Under the pieces are notes generated by a model. That model saw nothing but the letters and a program-made list of their open reading frames with translations. It did no database searches and was not told the origin of the DNA. From Blepharisma stoltei (lineage: Eukaryota; Ciliophora; Heterotrichea; Heterotrichida; Blepharismidae): 64,000 bases of DNA. Shown one piece after another: positions 11,375-22,300 of the stretch; position 1 is the first letter of the stretch, and the number at the start of each line of letters is the position of its first letter. The position numbers were made by a program, and so were the translations under genes. The stretch is taken from the NCBI GenBank assembly GCA_914767885.1, contig CAJZBQ010000041.1:563001-627000 (forward strand). Direction: 5' to 3'.

Positions 11375-11831
11375 TTTGAATTTAAATTGTTAATGCATAT
11401 AGCTCATCATCCCTTTTATCTTGCCCTGATTCCCAGCTCTAGCCAAAAGTTGCCAAACTAACTCTACGATTTGACAGTTTGCACATATCTGCCATTGACA
11501 ACCCGTGGAGTTGATTAAGCAACTTTTGTTTCCAAACTAACTCTACGAATCGACTGAAAATTCGGGAACTCAGGGCGAGCTAAAAGCCGTTCTGGGCTAT
11601 AATAAGAGAGAATAGCTGACATAAGATTTTATAGATATATAAAAAGAATGGAAACTAAATTTAATTAATAGATCATCCTGATTATTTAGCTTAATTAGCA
11701 ATCAGTATATGCAGTTGTCTAAAATTATTTTCTCAGTTAGAAATATTTCTATAAGAACTATTCAATCAATCGAGCATTTAAATTTCAAAATCTTCTAAAA
11801 ATACTAGTTAATATGGGATCAATTGTAATTA
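11375..11831. repeat. Gene-free spacer with a 20-bp direct repeat
   Basis: No gene is seen. The near-identical stretch CCAAACTAACTCTACGA occurs at about 11453 and 11532, each followed by a TTTGAC/ATCGAC end. The stretch 11390-11600 is GC-richer than its surroundings and may be part of a further insert, but I could not find its limits. Confidence 0.4.
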
Positions 11832-13420
11832 ATGGGTGAAAATTGGTCGTGCTGCAGATCTGAAGAATTTGAAAGTTTAAACTACAGACAAGAGCTGGAC
11901 ATGAGCTTAAATAAAATAACTTATACGAAACAAGAAGCTGGGGTTGATATCCAAGGTAACAGCAATGAAATTATTCAAGTCACTTTTAACGGGAAAATCA
12001 ATCTCAAACAAGATGAAACTGTGCTTCAAAGTGCTGCAAGGGGTTATATGGCCCGTAAAGAAATCGAAAAGAAAAGAGAAGCCATAAAAGGAAGCAAAAA
12101 GTTAATAGTTACTGTTAATGAGCCAATGTATGAAGCACCGTTCAAAGTCGCTGAAAAATCTAACTCTTATCTTCTTATAATAAATCCTGTTTATAAAAAT
12201 GCATAAAAAACTTAAAAATGAATGAATTCACAATAATAAGGGAGTGAGAATCTTAATTCGGATTCTCCAAAAGCGACTTCTTTCCCTACACCTGAAGAGC
12301 TATATGAAGAATTAAGTTCAGCAATTACAAAACATCAAGCCAATACCGTTAGTGCTCTAGAAAACGCTCTGGGTGAATTTGATATAAGCGAACCTTTAAA
12401 CGATGGAGTGCCAGTAAAAGCCAAGCCAGCATTATTACTTAAAGATGGCACAATATACCAAGGTGAATGAAATTCAAATAGCCAAAAACACGGCCGAGGA
12501 ATAGAGATAAGTCAGGACGGTTCGAAATTCATCGGATACTTTGTAAATGGACAAAAAGAAGGTAAAGGAAGAATAATTCACATAAATTCTGACGTTTACC
12601 AAGGAGATTTTAAAAAAGACAAAGCAAATGGCTTTGGAATTTATATCCATGAAGATGGTTCCAAGTATGAAGGGGAGTTCAAAAATGATGAACAACATGG
12701 GCATGGCAGAGAAGAGTACTCCGATGGATCTGTATATGAAGGAGATTACAGAAAAGGAATGAAAGAAGGAAAAGGAGTTTTTAAATGGGCTGATGGCAGC
12801 TATTTTGAAGGAGATTTTAAAGCAAATAATAGAGAAGGGATAGGGACTTATGTGTGGGCAGACAAAAAAGCATATACAGGAGAGTGGAAAAATGGAAAAA
12901 TGAATGGGAAAGGAGTATTTAAATGGGCTGATGGGAGGGAATATTCAGGAGAGTATGTAAATGACTTAAAGGAAGGTCATGGAAAATTTGTATGGCCAGA
13001 TGGGAGGATCTATGATGGAGAGTGAAAAGAAGGGAAGCAGCATGGGATTGGGACATATAGTCCGTTCCCGGCTATAGATCGGGCTTAGCCCGATCTTTGC
13101 TGGAAAACTCGGGGGGTTGTCTCAGTCACTTTGAGGTGACGAGTCAACTCCCCGAGTTGGCAAATCACCATATAGCGGCTATTTGCCAACTCAGGGAGTT
13201 GACTCGTCACCTCAAAGTGACTGAGACAACCCCCCGAGTTTCCCGGCAAAGATCGGGCTAAGCCCGATCTATAGCCGGGAACGGGCTATATTCGTTTTAT
13301 ACCAAGCATGTTAAACATCATAAAGTCAAGCAAGGAGAATGGCATGAAGGATATAGAGTAAGATGGCTTTATGATGAAAGCGAAGTTGGTGACTCAATAG
13401 TTAATATTAGCAAGGCTTAA
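11832..13420 (+). CDS. MORN-repeat protein with an IQ motif
   Basis: 420 residues after removing two IESs (93 and 233 bp). An IQ-like calmodulin-binding motif (QSAARGYMARKEIEKKR) lies near residue 65-80. From about residue 145 there are nine MORN repeats of the pattern YxGxWxxGxxxGxG, such as YTGEWKNGKMNGKG and YDGEWKEGKQHGIG. In two of them the conserved Trp is encoded by TGA (near 12469 and 13023), strong evidence for UGA = Trp. After the palindromic IES the protein continues SFYTKHVKHHKVKQGEWHEG to TAA 13418-13420. MORN proteins attach to membranes or build the ciliary radial spoke and cortex; an IQ-MORN pairing suggests calcium control (inference). Confidence 0.88.
12163..12255. mobile_element. 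Short TA-bounded IES (93 bp)
   Basis: Flanked by TAA at 12161 and 12254. Retained, it would stop the MORN gene; removed, it gives KSNSDSPKATSFPTPEELYE in one frame. AT-rich, no clear terminal repeat. Confidence 0.7.
13058..13290. mobile_element. Palindromic IES P1 (233 bp) in the MORN gene
   Basis: The whole insert is one inverted repeat: arms of about 105 bp, nearly perfect, around a loop near 13165-13178. Each arm carries its own small hairpin near the tip (AGATCGGGCTTAGCCCGATC). Both borders read TATA. Removal joins GIGTY to SFYTKHV in frame. GC-rich, unlike the host gene, and without any open frame of its own. Confidence 0.88.
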
Positions 13421-13510
13421 ATATCGGAACGCAAATTAATTAAGAATTTTCTATCTCAGGACTGATAGTTAGCTTTTATGAATTGGAGAAATGTATGGAT
13501 ACTTGATAAA

Positions 13511-14083
13511 TCATGGTGTATAGCTTTCAGAAGCTGTTGTCTCAAAGGTTTTTGTATCATTAAAACTGCTTGAAATGCAATTTTTCAAAGATAGGCTTCT
13601 TTTCAGTGCAGATCGACTCAATGAAATTTTAGTTGAGTTTGTCTCTTCATTATTTTCCCTTCTGTGCCCTAACGTTAAATTTGGATTTGCTATTTTTTTC
13701 ATCTTAGTCAACCCAAAGCAAATTTTTGGGGATATTGAGAGTTTTTTACTGAAATTTATATTTTGTTTAGCATTTTCTCGTTTTTTAGACTTTTTATGAT
13801 TGCATATGCTTGAAAATAAACTTTCATTAGAGTTGAATTCAGTTAGCTTTGAAAATTTATACCTCAAAAACATTTTGCTTGCTGATTTTTCAGGCTTTCA
13901 TCTGCAAGCAAAAGGAGATGGCTTTTTTGATGATCTATGCGCAAGGCTATTACTAATCAATAAAGGCTTGTTAAGTTGAATTGAAATTCTAGCAGGTTGG
14001 ACTCAAAAATTTTCAGTTTTTTTTACTGGCAAGGAGCCATTATAAGACAAGCCTAAAAATTTTATTCCATGAGAGTTCTCCAT
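13511..14083 (-). CDS. Small basic protein, function unknown
   Basis: 190 residues reading from ATG 14083 with two TGA codons as Trp (NFWVQPARI and CRWKPEKS). Rich in Ser, Lys and Asn, with no membrane segment or known motif. The tail is serine-rich (SRSALKRSLSLKNCISSS). It is the only sensible frame in this interval; the opposite-strand frame lacks protein-like composition. Family unknown. Confidence 0.6.
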
Positions 14084-14284
14084 AATTTTATATTACATTA
14101 TTAAATCAGAAAGTATCTTATGAATTCAATTTGTCTTTTGTTAATAATTGAAAACTATTGCTAGATATCTAATAAATATCTAATAAATATATTTCCTAAA
14201 CGCTCGAGTAAAGAATGTGCCGATATTTTTATATTAAAAATATATTAACTTCGCATCAATTTTTAATCTTGAAAATGGATTTAA

Positions 14285-15732
14285 ATGCGAAGACTTTTGA
14301 CAGAAAATAAATGTATACCACTTATAGGTGCCTACAATGGGTTAATTGGAAAAGCTATTAAAAGTGCAGGGTTTAAAGGTTGCTATCTAAGTGGGGGAGC
14401 TCTTCATGCATCAAAAGGGTTTCCTGATGTTGGGTTGTTAACTTATGAATCTTTTTGCCAAGCAATCAAAGAAATTCATGATAGCTGCCAGCTGCCTATT
14501 CTTGCAGACGCCGATACAGGCTTTGGAGGTCCTGAGATTATAAGAAAAGTTGTTTATGAGTACTGAAATTCAGGTGCTGGCGGATTTCATATTGAAGACC
14601 AAACTTTTCCTAAAAGATGTGGCCATTTAGATGGAAAAACCCTTGAAAGCACTGAAATAATGCAAGAAAAAGTTGAAGCTGCCAAAAAAGCATCATTAGA
14701 TTTCACTAATGGAGAATTTGTTGTATGCGCTAGAACTGATGCTTTTTCGGTTGAAGGGATAGATAGCGCAATTAAGAGAGCCCAAGCTTATATCGAAGCA
14801 GGAGCTGATATGATTTTTCCCGAAGGTCTGCATAATATTGAAGATTTTGAAAAGTTTTATAGAGAAATGAAAAACAAAGCATGGCTTTTAGCCAATTTGA
14901 CAGAATTTGGCAAAACATCGCTTGATATCAATGTTGCTAAACTTGAAGAAGTAGGCTACAAAGTAGTCATTTTCCCAGTCTCTACTTTAAGAGTTGCTAT
15001 GAAAGCAATAAATGATTTATTAGAAGCAATTAAAAACGAAGGATCTCAAAAATTAAGATTAAGATTACGCTGGGTATTTAAGGTCCCTACTACGTCCGAG
15101 GTCGCATGCCACGGTTTCCCGTGTGGTGGCAGAGCGTTCACCAAGCCCGGGCCGTCTCATACCGGCTTTGCTGACCACCTCCATTTCCAACTTGGATCGT
15201 CGCCTAAGTTTACGCCAACTCCGCTTCGTCGTCCGCCAGATCTGCCCATTGAAGGGCACCTTTTCAACTGGAGAGACCCCCGTTTTGGTGTCTAACTCGC
15301 CTCCCCTCTTTTCCGGTCATCCCGAGAAAGAACTCAACAGCTTTCGCCATTCGGGGCGAGCCACTAAAGCAGCTTAGGCAGGTAAGTCGCCCTGCCTCAT
15401 TTCGGGCACTCACTGGGCTGAGCGCTGCTGGCAAAAAGAAGTCACGAATAACTGCCCATGGGTCTGGTCGCAAAAACAGCGGCTCTCGCGCTTAGGCCTC
15501 TCGCTTCGAGGTCCCAGACGTTATTGGGCTAATTCCTGGCTCCAAAAACCATGCCCGGATATACATGGGTAACCACCACTGAGAGGGTGGATCGGTCGCC
15601 ATACGCCATTTTATGTATATCGAAGGATCTCAAAAATCGACTCTTCACAAAATGCAAACAAGGAAAGAACTATATAGTCTGCTTGATTATAACCCAAATC
15701 AGCCCTGGGAATATAAAATACCTAAAAATTAA
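14285..15732 (+). CDS. Isocitrate lyase / PEP mutase family enzyme (methylisocitrate lyase-like)
   Basis: 287 residues after removing 584 bp (insert plus one flanking repeat). The opening RRLLTENKCIPLIGAYNGLI and SAGFKGCYLSGG match the family; DADTGFGG carries the metal-binding aspartates; EDQTFPKRCGHLDGK holds the family K-[KR]-CGH active-site loop with the catalytic Cys; CARTDA and EGLHNIEDF follow. The C-terminus, after the insert, is MQTRKELYSLLDYNPNQPWE, matching the family's TRxELYxLLDY end. TGA near 14564 is Trp. Members cleave 2-methylisocitrate to pyruvate and succinate or a related C-C or C-P substrate. It lacks the extra domains of glyoxylate-cycle isocitrate lyase. Confidence 0.85.
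15054..15620 (-). mobile_element. Retroposon-like insert R3 in the lyase gene
   Basis: 567 bp, GC-rich, flanked by a perfect 17-bp repeat CGAAGGATCTCAAAAAT (15037-15053, 15621-15637). Tail of TTAAGATTAAGATTA on the left, head ATACATAAAATGGCG on the inverted right end. Removal restores NEGSQK|STLHKMQTRK. No TA inside the repeated flank. Confidence 0.85.
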
Positions 15733-15754
15733 TTTATTTTTCAAAAAAATTATT

Positions 15755-16777
15755 TTAGTCATTCAGATTTCTTTTCTTATTTGAGAACTCAACCAGGGTT
15801 CTCCCTACTTGGAGCATTAGCTCACTTTCGTAGCTTAGCTTGTAGCTTTCTTCGAGCTTGACTAGAGTCCCGAATTTGCTAATATTATCTTCAAGCAAAA
15901 AATTCCCTCCCTCATATTTGATACTTGCGTGGCTTCTTGATACTGAAATATCAGAAATCCTAACATCGGAGTCATGCCCTCTTCCAAGAACTGCTATACA
16001 TTTATTCATAAAAGAGACCAAATAAAGATATCTATGGCTATTATGATCTTTATTCATTGCTTCTAGCACGATATAAGGGGTGGTTATTCCTTCTGCTATA
16101 AAAATTTCATATGTTTTTCTCCCTGACTTTACTTTTGTTGGAAAAGGCTGCTTGCATAATTCGCAGTCCATGGATTTTCAGCAATAAATGACTGAATTTT
16201 CGCCTTCTTTAGTACTTAATTTTGAGGAAATTCATTTTTGTAAGCAAAGGACATGAATATATTTCATTGTTCCCGAACACATGCAAGGAGAGATAAGAGG
16301 ATTATTTGGCTCATTAGTATCGCATAAGCAGATTCTGCACACATTTTCAGTATTTTCGGGGTTTATAGCTTCTTGGGTTATTGGCTCTATTAAATCATTG
16401 TTTAATGAGCATACTCTGAATTTTAGTCTGCCAAGTTTTATTATATCATTTTCTTTTAATGTGTATGTTTTTGGCTGAGACGATGACTTATAGTTCCTTA
16501 AAGCAAGCCACAAGGATTCCTGCTCCGCAGAATTTATTACGGCATGATACCTTATGGGATTTACTGATAGTAGCAAGGAGCTATTTGCCAACTCTGAATT
16601 ATGGGCTTGTATATGAGTTTCATTTCCAGCCCTCACAATTTTTGAATTTTCAGTAATTTTAAAAAGCTTTTTGCTTATATGGCTGGACTCATAATCAAAA
16701 AGCCCATGAGAATCTCGAGACCATGTAAAAGTACTTGCATAAATCCTGCGTAAAAATTACGACTGTTCTTTTTTCAT
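15755..16777 (-). CDS. FHA-domain protein with a RING-variant (MARCH-type) finger
   Basis: 335 residues after splicing a 15-nt intron at 16746-16760. The middle holds a C4HC3 RING-variant finger: CRICL...CMCSGTMKYIHVLCLQKWI...DCELCKQPF, in which the Trp is a TGA codon (near 16230). The C-terminal 100 residues contain an FHA domain: VLGRGHDSDVRI, SVSRSHASI, NFLLEDNISKFGT, with the phosphothreonine-binding Arg and Ser. An N-terminal FHA-like half (LKENDIIKLGRLKFRV) is also present. RINGv fingers are E3 ubiquitin ligases; the FHA would direct it to phosphorylated partners (inference). No membrane segments, unlike most MARCH proteins. ATG 16777 was chosen because only the splice joins it to the body in frame. 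Confidence 0.8.
16746..16760 (-). other. 15-nt intron
   Basis: On the minus strand reads GTAATTTTTACGCAG. Without removal an in-frame TAA separates the start codon from the FHA-RINGv protein. Confidence 0.85.
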
Positions 16778-16875
16778 TTTCCTTTAAATAATTATAAATC
16801 GTTAAAGTTAACGTATAATTATTGATTAAATAAAAGTTTTCTTTGTAAAGCATTTACTAGGGAATTCTTATTTGA

Positions 16876-19800
16876 ATGCTACTAAATTTCATAAATATGA
16901 TAGCAGTTGCAATTTTTGCTGCGCTTTTCATCAATAAAACTATAGCATTAAGCTTCTCAAGGCTACCTTCAACTGATTCACCTCCTAGTAACAGGCAATA
17001 TTTATGTGGAGATTACTATAGTAGCGATAAATCCATTATTCTATTCGGAGGAAATCAAGGGATTTCTTCTACTTTTAACAGTGTATGGCAATATAACTTA
17101 ACCTCAAACTTATGGCAAAAGCTCGTGCCGATTTCTTCACAAGCCCCACGTAATTTATAAATAGTTGCAAGATATACTCATGGGTGCTGAGTTGATGATA
17201 CTAACTCAAAGCTATATATATTTGGAGGAAATTCTGATAATGGGCCGCAAAATGATATGTGGGTTTATGATTTGAGCAGCTTGCAGTGGACGCAAGTGCT
17301 TCAGAAAGGATCTGTGCCTGCTTCAAGATTCAGGTTTGGCTATTCAAAGTATATAGATAGCAATGGGAAATTGAAACTTATTTTATTTGGTGGAACTTTA
17401 TCTACTGGATACTCAAGCTCACTTTATATGTAAAAATTATTTAGCTTTGATGTCGAAACTACCTATTGAACGAAGATGACGAACACAACTTCATTAGTTC
17501 CTAACAAGCTTAATGGTCCATTAGTTCAATATTATGATGGGTATGTTTATGTTTTTGGTGGAGATATCACCGGAAATAAAGAACTCGGCATAGACTCAGC
17601 GAATACTGACACTCTTCGCTACAGCTTAGCATCAAGCGCGTGAACAAATATAACAAACATTAATCACAAATATGAGTACCGATACTTTTCAGGAAGTGTT
17701 GTCTACAATAAGGCTGCATATTTATTATATGGGTGGTCAGACAATACAAGCCAAGATATAAAAAATATTATGAAGCTAGATTTCACAGATCCAGATTTTA
17801 AATGAGCAGAAGTAACAGTTTCCTATAGCTCTGGCGGACTAGATCGAATTCCCAGAGACTCGTTCGCCTATGTTCTTGCAGATTCAGCATTTTATATTTT
17901 TGGTGGATACAGCAGTAACGAAGGAATAATGAATGATTTAGTTAAGTTTGACCTCACCCAAAATCCTGTCACTTATACAATTTTGAGCGATTTATATACA
18001 GGCCCAGATTCTCGAGAAAGCCACTCGCTTTGCGTGATGGATGGACTTTTATATTTATTTGGAGGAACTAATGGGAATAGCTTTGTGAATGACTTGTGGG
18101 TCTATGATCCAGATACTGATTTATGGGAGTCAGTCAAGGCAGAAGGTACAACGCCTTCAGCAAGATCTGGTCATGCGGCAAGTTCCCAAGGAGATGTCAT
18201 GATTATTTTTGGAGGAAAAGATGACTCAGGATATTTAAATGACATGTATCAGTTCAACACTTTGTCTAATCAATGACAAGAAGTCAACCCTACATCAAGT
18301 TCTAGCCCAAGCGCAAGGACGGGGGCATGTATGCAGATTTATATGCCTTATATTATTATTTTTGGAGGAAAAACTAGTGCAGGACTCTCAAGAGAAGTAT
18401 GAAGCTATGATAGTGGGACGAATGAGTATACTTTGCTTTATGATGGGACTGGAGATGAAGGGCCAACCCCAGTAATTGGACCAGCATGTGAGCTGCAGCT
18501 GGATGACTATGGGAATATGAATTTAATTACTATGTATGGGACTGCTGATGGAGAAGTTCCACTAGGTGACGTCGATTTGTTTAATTTGACGTCTCAAAAA
18601 TGGACAAAGCTGTATACCACAAATGGAGCAACACCGTTGACTAACAGAGCTCAAGCCATTATTAAGAAGATGAATTCAACGATCGTCGTTATGGGTGGAG
18701 AGCAATGGTCTACTGATGTATTCAATGATCTTTATATTTTAAACCTCAATACAAGCACAACTACAACTATTTCAAGCCTTCCTGATTACTACTATAATGC
18801 TGCTTTTGCATACTATAAAACTATACTTTACATACATGGAGGTGGAGCTGTTTATGGGCAAGCAATGAGAACTTCAGTGACAAAATCAAGCTTCTTAGAA
18901 GTTGATCTGAAATGTCCTAATATGAGACCTTGCCCGTATACTTGCAGTCCAGGAACTTACTTGAATAGTACTTCATGTGTAGAATGCCCTAAAGGCAGCT
19001 ACTCTGAGAATTATGGCGTAGATTCTTGCACCAAGTGCCCAAAAGGAAGCTTCAATCCCTTAAATGGAGCAAATACAGTTAGGCAATGCTATCCTTGCAG
19101 CCAAAATTCTTTCAACAACGAAGAAGGAGCTTCTTCTTGCAAAAATTGTCCAGCCGGGAAAACTTGTCCTGTAGGCAGTACAAAGCCCTTACTCTCCTGT
19201 TTGCGAAACCATTGGAAAAATCCCGATTTTTAGGCAAAAACCACCCTCCGTGGGCGAAGAGAAAATATTTTGATATATAAGTGACGATTATTATAATGAA
19301 ATCTCTAGCCAATTCTGTTTAGTTTTAATTAGTTTACATTTTAAAGCATAAATTTTACAAATTTTAGATTAATATTTGCTTCAAAATTATTTCAAATTGA
19401 TTTTTTTAAATTTTAAAAAAAAAAACTATTATAAATTTATATTAATTTTTTTAAAAAAATAATTACTCCTTCTTGTGTGAACAAAATTTTTATTCCTCAT
19501 AGAAGGGGGAGTTAGATGATTCAGTTGAAATCTCTTCTTCTTCAATTCAGCCAAAGCTTTACTCAAAATCAGATGGTGATGCCCAAAATGCTATAGATTA
19601 TATGGTCATTACAATCATGATCATTACATTTTTTGTACTTGTTTCCATTTATTTTTTTAGAGGTATCAGGCTTTACTTGCAGAAAATTGATCTTTATTCT
19701 GATAAGCACAACTACATTCTAGATGCCCCAATGAAACTTATGAAAACACGTATGGGAGGCTTGTTCAGTATCTTTTTTATTATCCTTGCTATCATCTTAA

Positions 19801-20967
19801 TAGCTTCTGATATAATCACTTTTGAAATGGCCAATATAGAAGAAACAAAAGCGTTGGTGCCTTTGGTGACTTTGCAAAACGAAATTTCAGTCTTTACAGG
19901 CTATATACGCGTTTATGCCACTTTTTTTAGATATGGAGGAGAGTGTGTAACTGAGAAAAACACATGCCAGGAATCAATATCATATAATCTTTATTATATA
20001 ACCTATGATAAGCTCCAAGTCAACTGCACAAAAAGCTCAGAAAATGACTGCACGATTTCATTAGCATGCTCTAATTGTGTAGTTGAGACTGGGGCATATA
20101 TACAGTATAACCTATTAGAAGTGTCGAGCTATACGTCAGCTATTAGTGTAAATGTAACATCAACATCGTCTATTCCTAATGAATTAAGCAGCATTAATGA
20201 AGTATTGGTACCTAATGATATAGAAAATTCCTGGGATAGCGCGGAATACGCTATCCCCAGGACCAACCGGGATCAGATCCCACATGGAACGAGGTTCCAT
20301 GTGTGGATCCATTTTTGAGACGTGAAAGTAAATATCTCACATGTCAAAAATGGATCCACACATGGAACCCCCGTTCCATGTGTGGATCCGATCCCGGTTG
20401 GTCCTGGGGATAGCGTATTCCGCGCTATCCCCAGGAATTTAGTATAACTCAGTTTTTAGAGGATATAACCCCACACAATTCTTTTATACCATGACTCCTT
20501 CATATTTTAGGTCGTATGTTTCGGATTGGACTGATAAAGTGACTGGCTATCATGTGTCTGTTGCTTCTTCACCTGTAGGAGGATCTCAATATACGATCAC
20601 AGAGTAATTTTTATATAGGCTTCCTTTTACTTCTGATTTAAAGCTGCAAGTGTATCTTGCTAAAAGTGATACAAGTTTATACACTACAAGGGCAGCGAAA
20701 CAAACTGTCATTATCCTAATAAGCACGCTGTTGGGGTCTGTTTTTGGAGTTATGAGTGCTATTGGAGGAGTCATGAGAATTACAGAAAAGTCCTGGAATT
20801 ATACAGACACAACGGTAAAGCACAAGAAAGCTAAAAAAGGGCTTTCTAATAATAGAAATAACTATAAAAACATGCTGAAAGATGACCAGGAATTGAAAGA
20901 TTTTAAATATGACGAAATCGAGCCAAATACTTCAAGAGGTGAGTGGGTTCCAAAAGAGGATAACTAA
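16876..20967 (+). CDS. Large kelch-repeat membrane protein with a cysteine-rich stalk
   Basis: 1165 residues after removing three 15-nt introns and two IESs. Signal peptide (MIAVAIFAALFINKTIA). Residues about 30-660 are kelch repeats: LFGGNQG, IFGGNSDNGPQNDMWVYD, LFGGTNGNSFVNDLWVYD, IFGGKDDSGYLNDMY and so on, often with the Trp given by TGA. Next is a cysteine-rich TNFR/EGF-like stalk (CPNMRPCPYTCSPGTYLNST, CPKGSYSENYGVDSCTKCPK). A first membrane segment (MVITIMIITFFVLVSIYFF) and a second (FSIFFIILAIILIASDII) follow, then an extracellular-like domain and a last segment (VIILISTLLGSVFGVMSAIG) before a basic cytoplasmic tail. This plan is typical of ciliate kelch surface proteins. Start is ATG 16876; ends at TAA 20967. 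Ligand unknown. Confidence 0.85.
17150..17164 (+). other. 15-nt intron
   Basis: GTAATTTATAAATAG; contains an in-frame TAA. Removal joins SQAP to LARYTHGCWVDD of the kelch protein. Confidence 0.85.
17430..17444 (+). other. 15-nt intron
   Basis: GTAAAAATTATTTAG; removal joins SSSLYI to FDVETTYW in the kelch gene. Confidence 0.85.
19192..19514. mobile_element. CTCCC-ended MITE copy A (323 bp) in the kelch gene
   Basis: Flanked by TTA on both sides; left end CTCTCCTGTTTGCGAAACCA, inverted right end CTCCCCCTTCTATGAGG. The interior shares ATGAAATCTCTAGCCAATTC and CATTTTAAAGCATAAATTTT with copies at 53381 and 61409. Removal gives STKPLDDSVEISSSS in frame. Confidence 0.8.
20221..20446. mobile_element. 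Palindromic IES P2 (226 bp) in the kelch gene
   Basis: Borders TATA on both sides. Outer arms carry a hairpin of CTGGGGATAGCG type at each tip (near 20229 and 20403), and inside each arm is a second hairpin around GGAACGAGGTTCC / GGAACCCCCGTTCC. The two halves are inverted copies around a short centre near 20320-20340 (imperfect there). Removal restores VPNDNSVFRGYNP. Confidence 0.85.
20604..20618 (+). other. 15-nt intron
   Basis: GTAATTTTTATATAG; removal of this stop-containing stretch joins QYTITEL to PFTSDLKLQV of the kelch gene. Confidence 0.85.
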
Positions 20968-21061
20968 ATTATACTTATTATTAAGCCTAGCTAATTAATA
21001 GAATATTTAATATTAACAATATCAAAATAAATCGTGATTTTTAATGCAGAATGCATTATAA

Positions 21062-22069
21062 TTAAATGATTTTATTTTTATACGGCTTTGATGCGACCAA
21101 AAACGTATCTTCTTCGATTACAAGTCTTAACGGATGAGGAGTCAGAGGAAGTTTAGGAGAAATATCTAAAATATCTGCAGCCCATCTGTCAGGACTTGCA
21201 GGACTCATGATTTCTTCAATAGCATCTGATGGCACCTCTACAACATCTTGGCAAGGTGAAGCCATTTTTCTCAATTTATTTACAATTTCAGGTATTTCGG
21301 GCTCTTGGTCTTCACTTTCAACCAAATGGAAATTTCGATTCCTTGGCCGGTCTGAGTGTCTTAGTCTTCTTGGTGACGTAGATCCAGCACTTGTAGCTCT
21401 CTCCCTGACCACTCTTGCAATAGGGAATTTTGTATTGTGGTCTGGGGGCAAAATGATGACTCTCATCCTATCGATAGCTGCATCTTTAGGTTGAATATGC
21501 TTTACATTCGGCATAATATCTCTTGCCAGCGTATCCCCTTGATTTCCTAGTTTATGTAAATATAGACATTCTTTTTTAGGGCAAGGGTTTCCTTTGAGAA
21601 AATATGCACAATACTTCGTAGTCCCATAAGTTGCGACCAGAGTATTTCCTTCTAGCTCGAAGTTATTTACTGCCTTCAAACAAAGTGCTGCTTCTTCGTC
21701 TGTAGAATAAGTAACGTAAGCTCCATATGTCGGTGGAGCGTCAGTTTCCCCATGTGTAATAGACTTGTTTATAGAGAACTTCTTAATGTTTCCGTACTGT
21801 CCAAAATATTCATAACGCTTCAGAAGGTCGTCGTCAGCGAATTTGGCAGGGATGTTTGTGACATAAATTAAATTGCTTTGAATTACCCTTGCATTTGACA
21901 GCTCAGCAAGGTTCAGAGGAATCGGCCTTTTCTTGTTTTTCTTATTTTTATTTTTGGGAAAAGGCTGCACAAGAGTTCCATTGGGCGGGCTTTTAGGGGT
22001 TTGAGCAGGGGGTATTGGCCTTCCAGGAAGAGAAGGGGTGATTGAGATTTGAATTACGCTTGAGTCCAT
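21062..22069 (-). CDS. CNOT4-like RRM protein without a RING finger
   Basis: 335 residues. Residues about 60-185 match the RRM and following zinc-finger region of CNOT4/Not4: NARVIQSNLIYVTNIPAKFA, YFGQYGNIKKFSIN, PTYGAYVTYSTDEEAALCLK, then ATYGTTKYCAYFLKGNPCPK and CLYLHKLG, which is highly characteristic of Not4. Not4 is the E3 ligase of the CCR4-NOT mRNA decay complex, but its RING finger should lie at the N-terminus; here the N-terminus is only a Pro/Lys-rich stretch, so ligase activity is unlikely from this protein alone. The tail is disordered and Pro/Ser-rich. No insert seen. A missing upstream exon was considered, but no RING-like sequence lies in the next 230 bp. Confidence 0.82.
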   Translation of the reverse strand: MDSSVIQISITPSLPGRPIPPAQTPKSPPNGTLVQPFPKNKNKKNKKRPIPLNLAELSNARVIQSNLIYVTNIPAKFADDDLLKRYEYFGQYGNIKKFSINKSITHGETDAPPTYGAYVTYSTDEEAALCLKAVNNFELEGNTLVATYGTTKYCAYFLKGNPCPKKECLYLHKLGNQGDTLARDIMPNVKHIQPKDAAIDRMRVIILPPDHNTKFPIARVVRERATSAGSTSPRRLRHSDRPRNRNFHLVESEDQEPEIPEIVNKLRKMASPCQDVVEVPSDAIEEIMSPASPDRWAADILDISPKLPLTPHPLRLVIEEDTFLVASKPYKNKII

Positions 22070-22300
22070 CTTAATTTATTTATTCAACCTAGTAGAATTA
22101 ATAGAAGACGATGGGAGATTATAATATTGGATTAAAAAGGATTTTAAATTAAAAAAAAAACAAACAAGAAAATATAAAATATGACTTTTAAATATGCAAA
22201 ATGGTTGCAGTTAATTAATGTGGTAGAAAGAAAAATTATAATAAATTTTATTATTTAATTGCGAAATTAAGCAAAAATAAAAATCCTGTACAACATAAAA

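Noticed and set aside
14660-15295. Lyase frame running on into an RRSP-rich tail
   Set aside because: The last 80 codons lie within insert R3; the true C-terminus MQTRKELYSLLDY lies beyond it.
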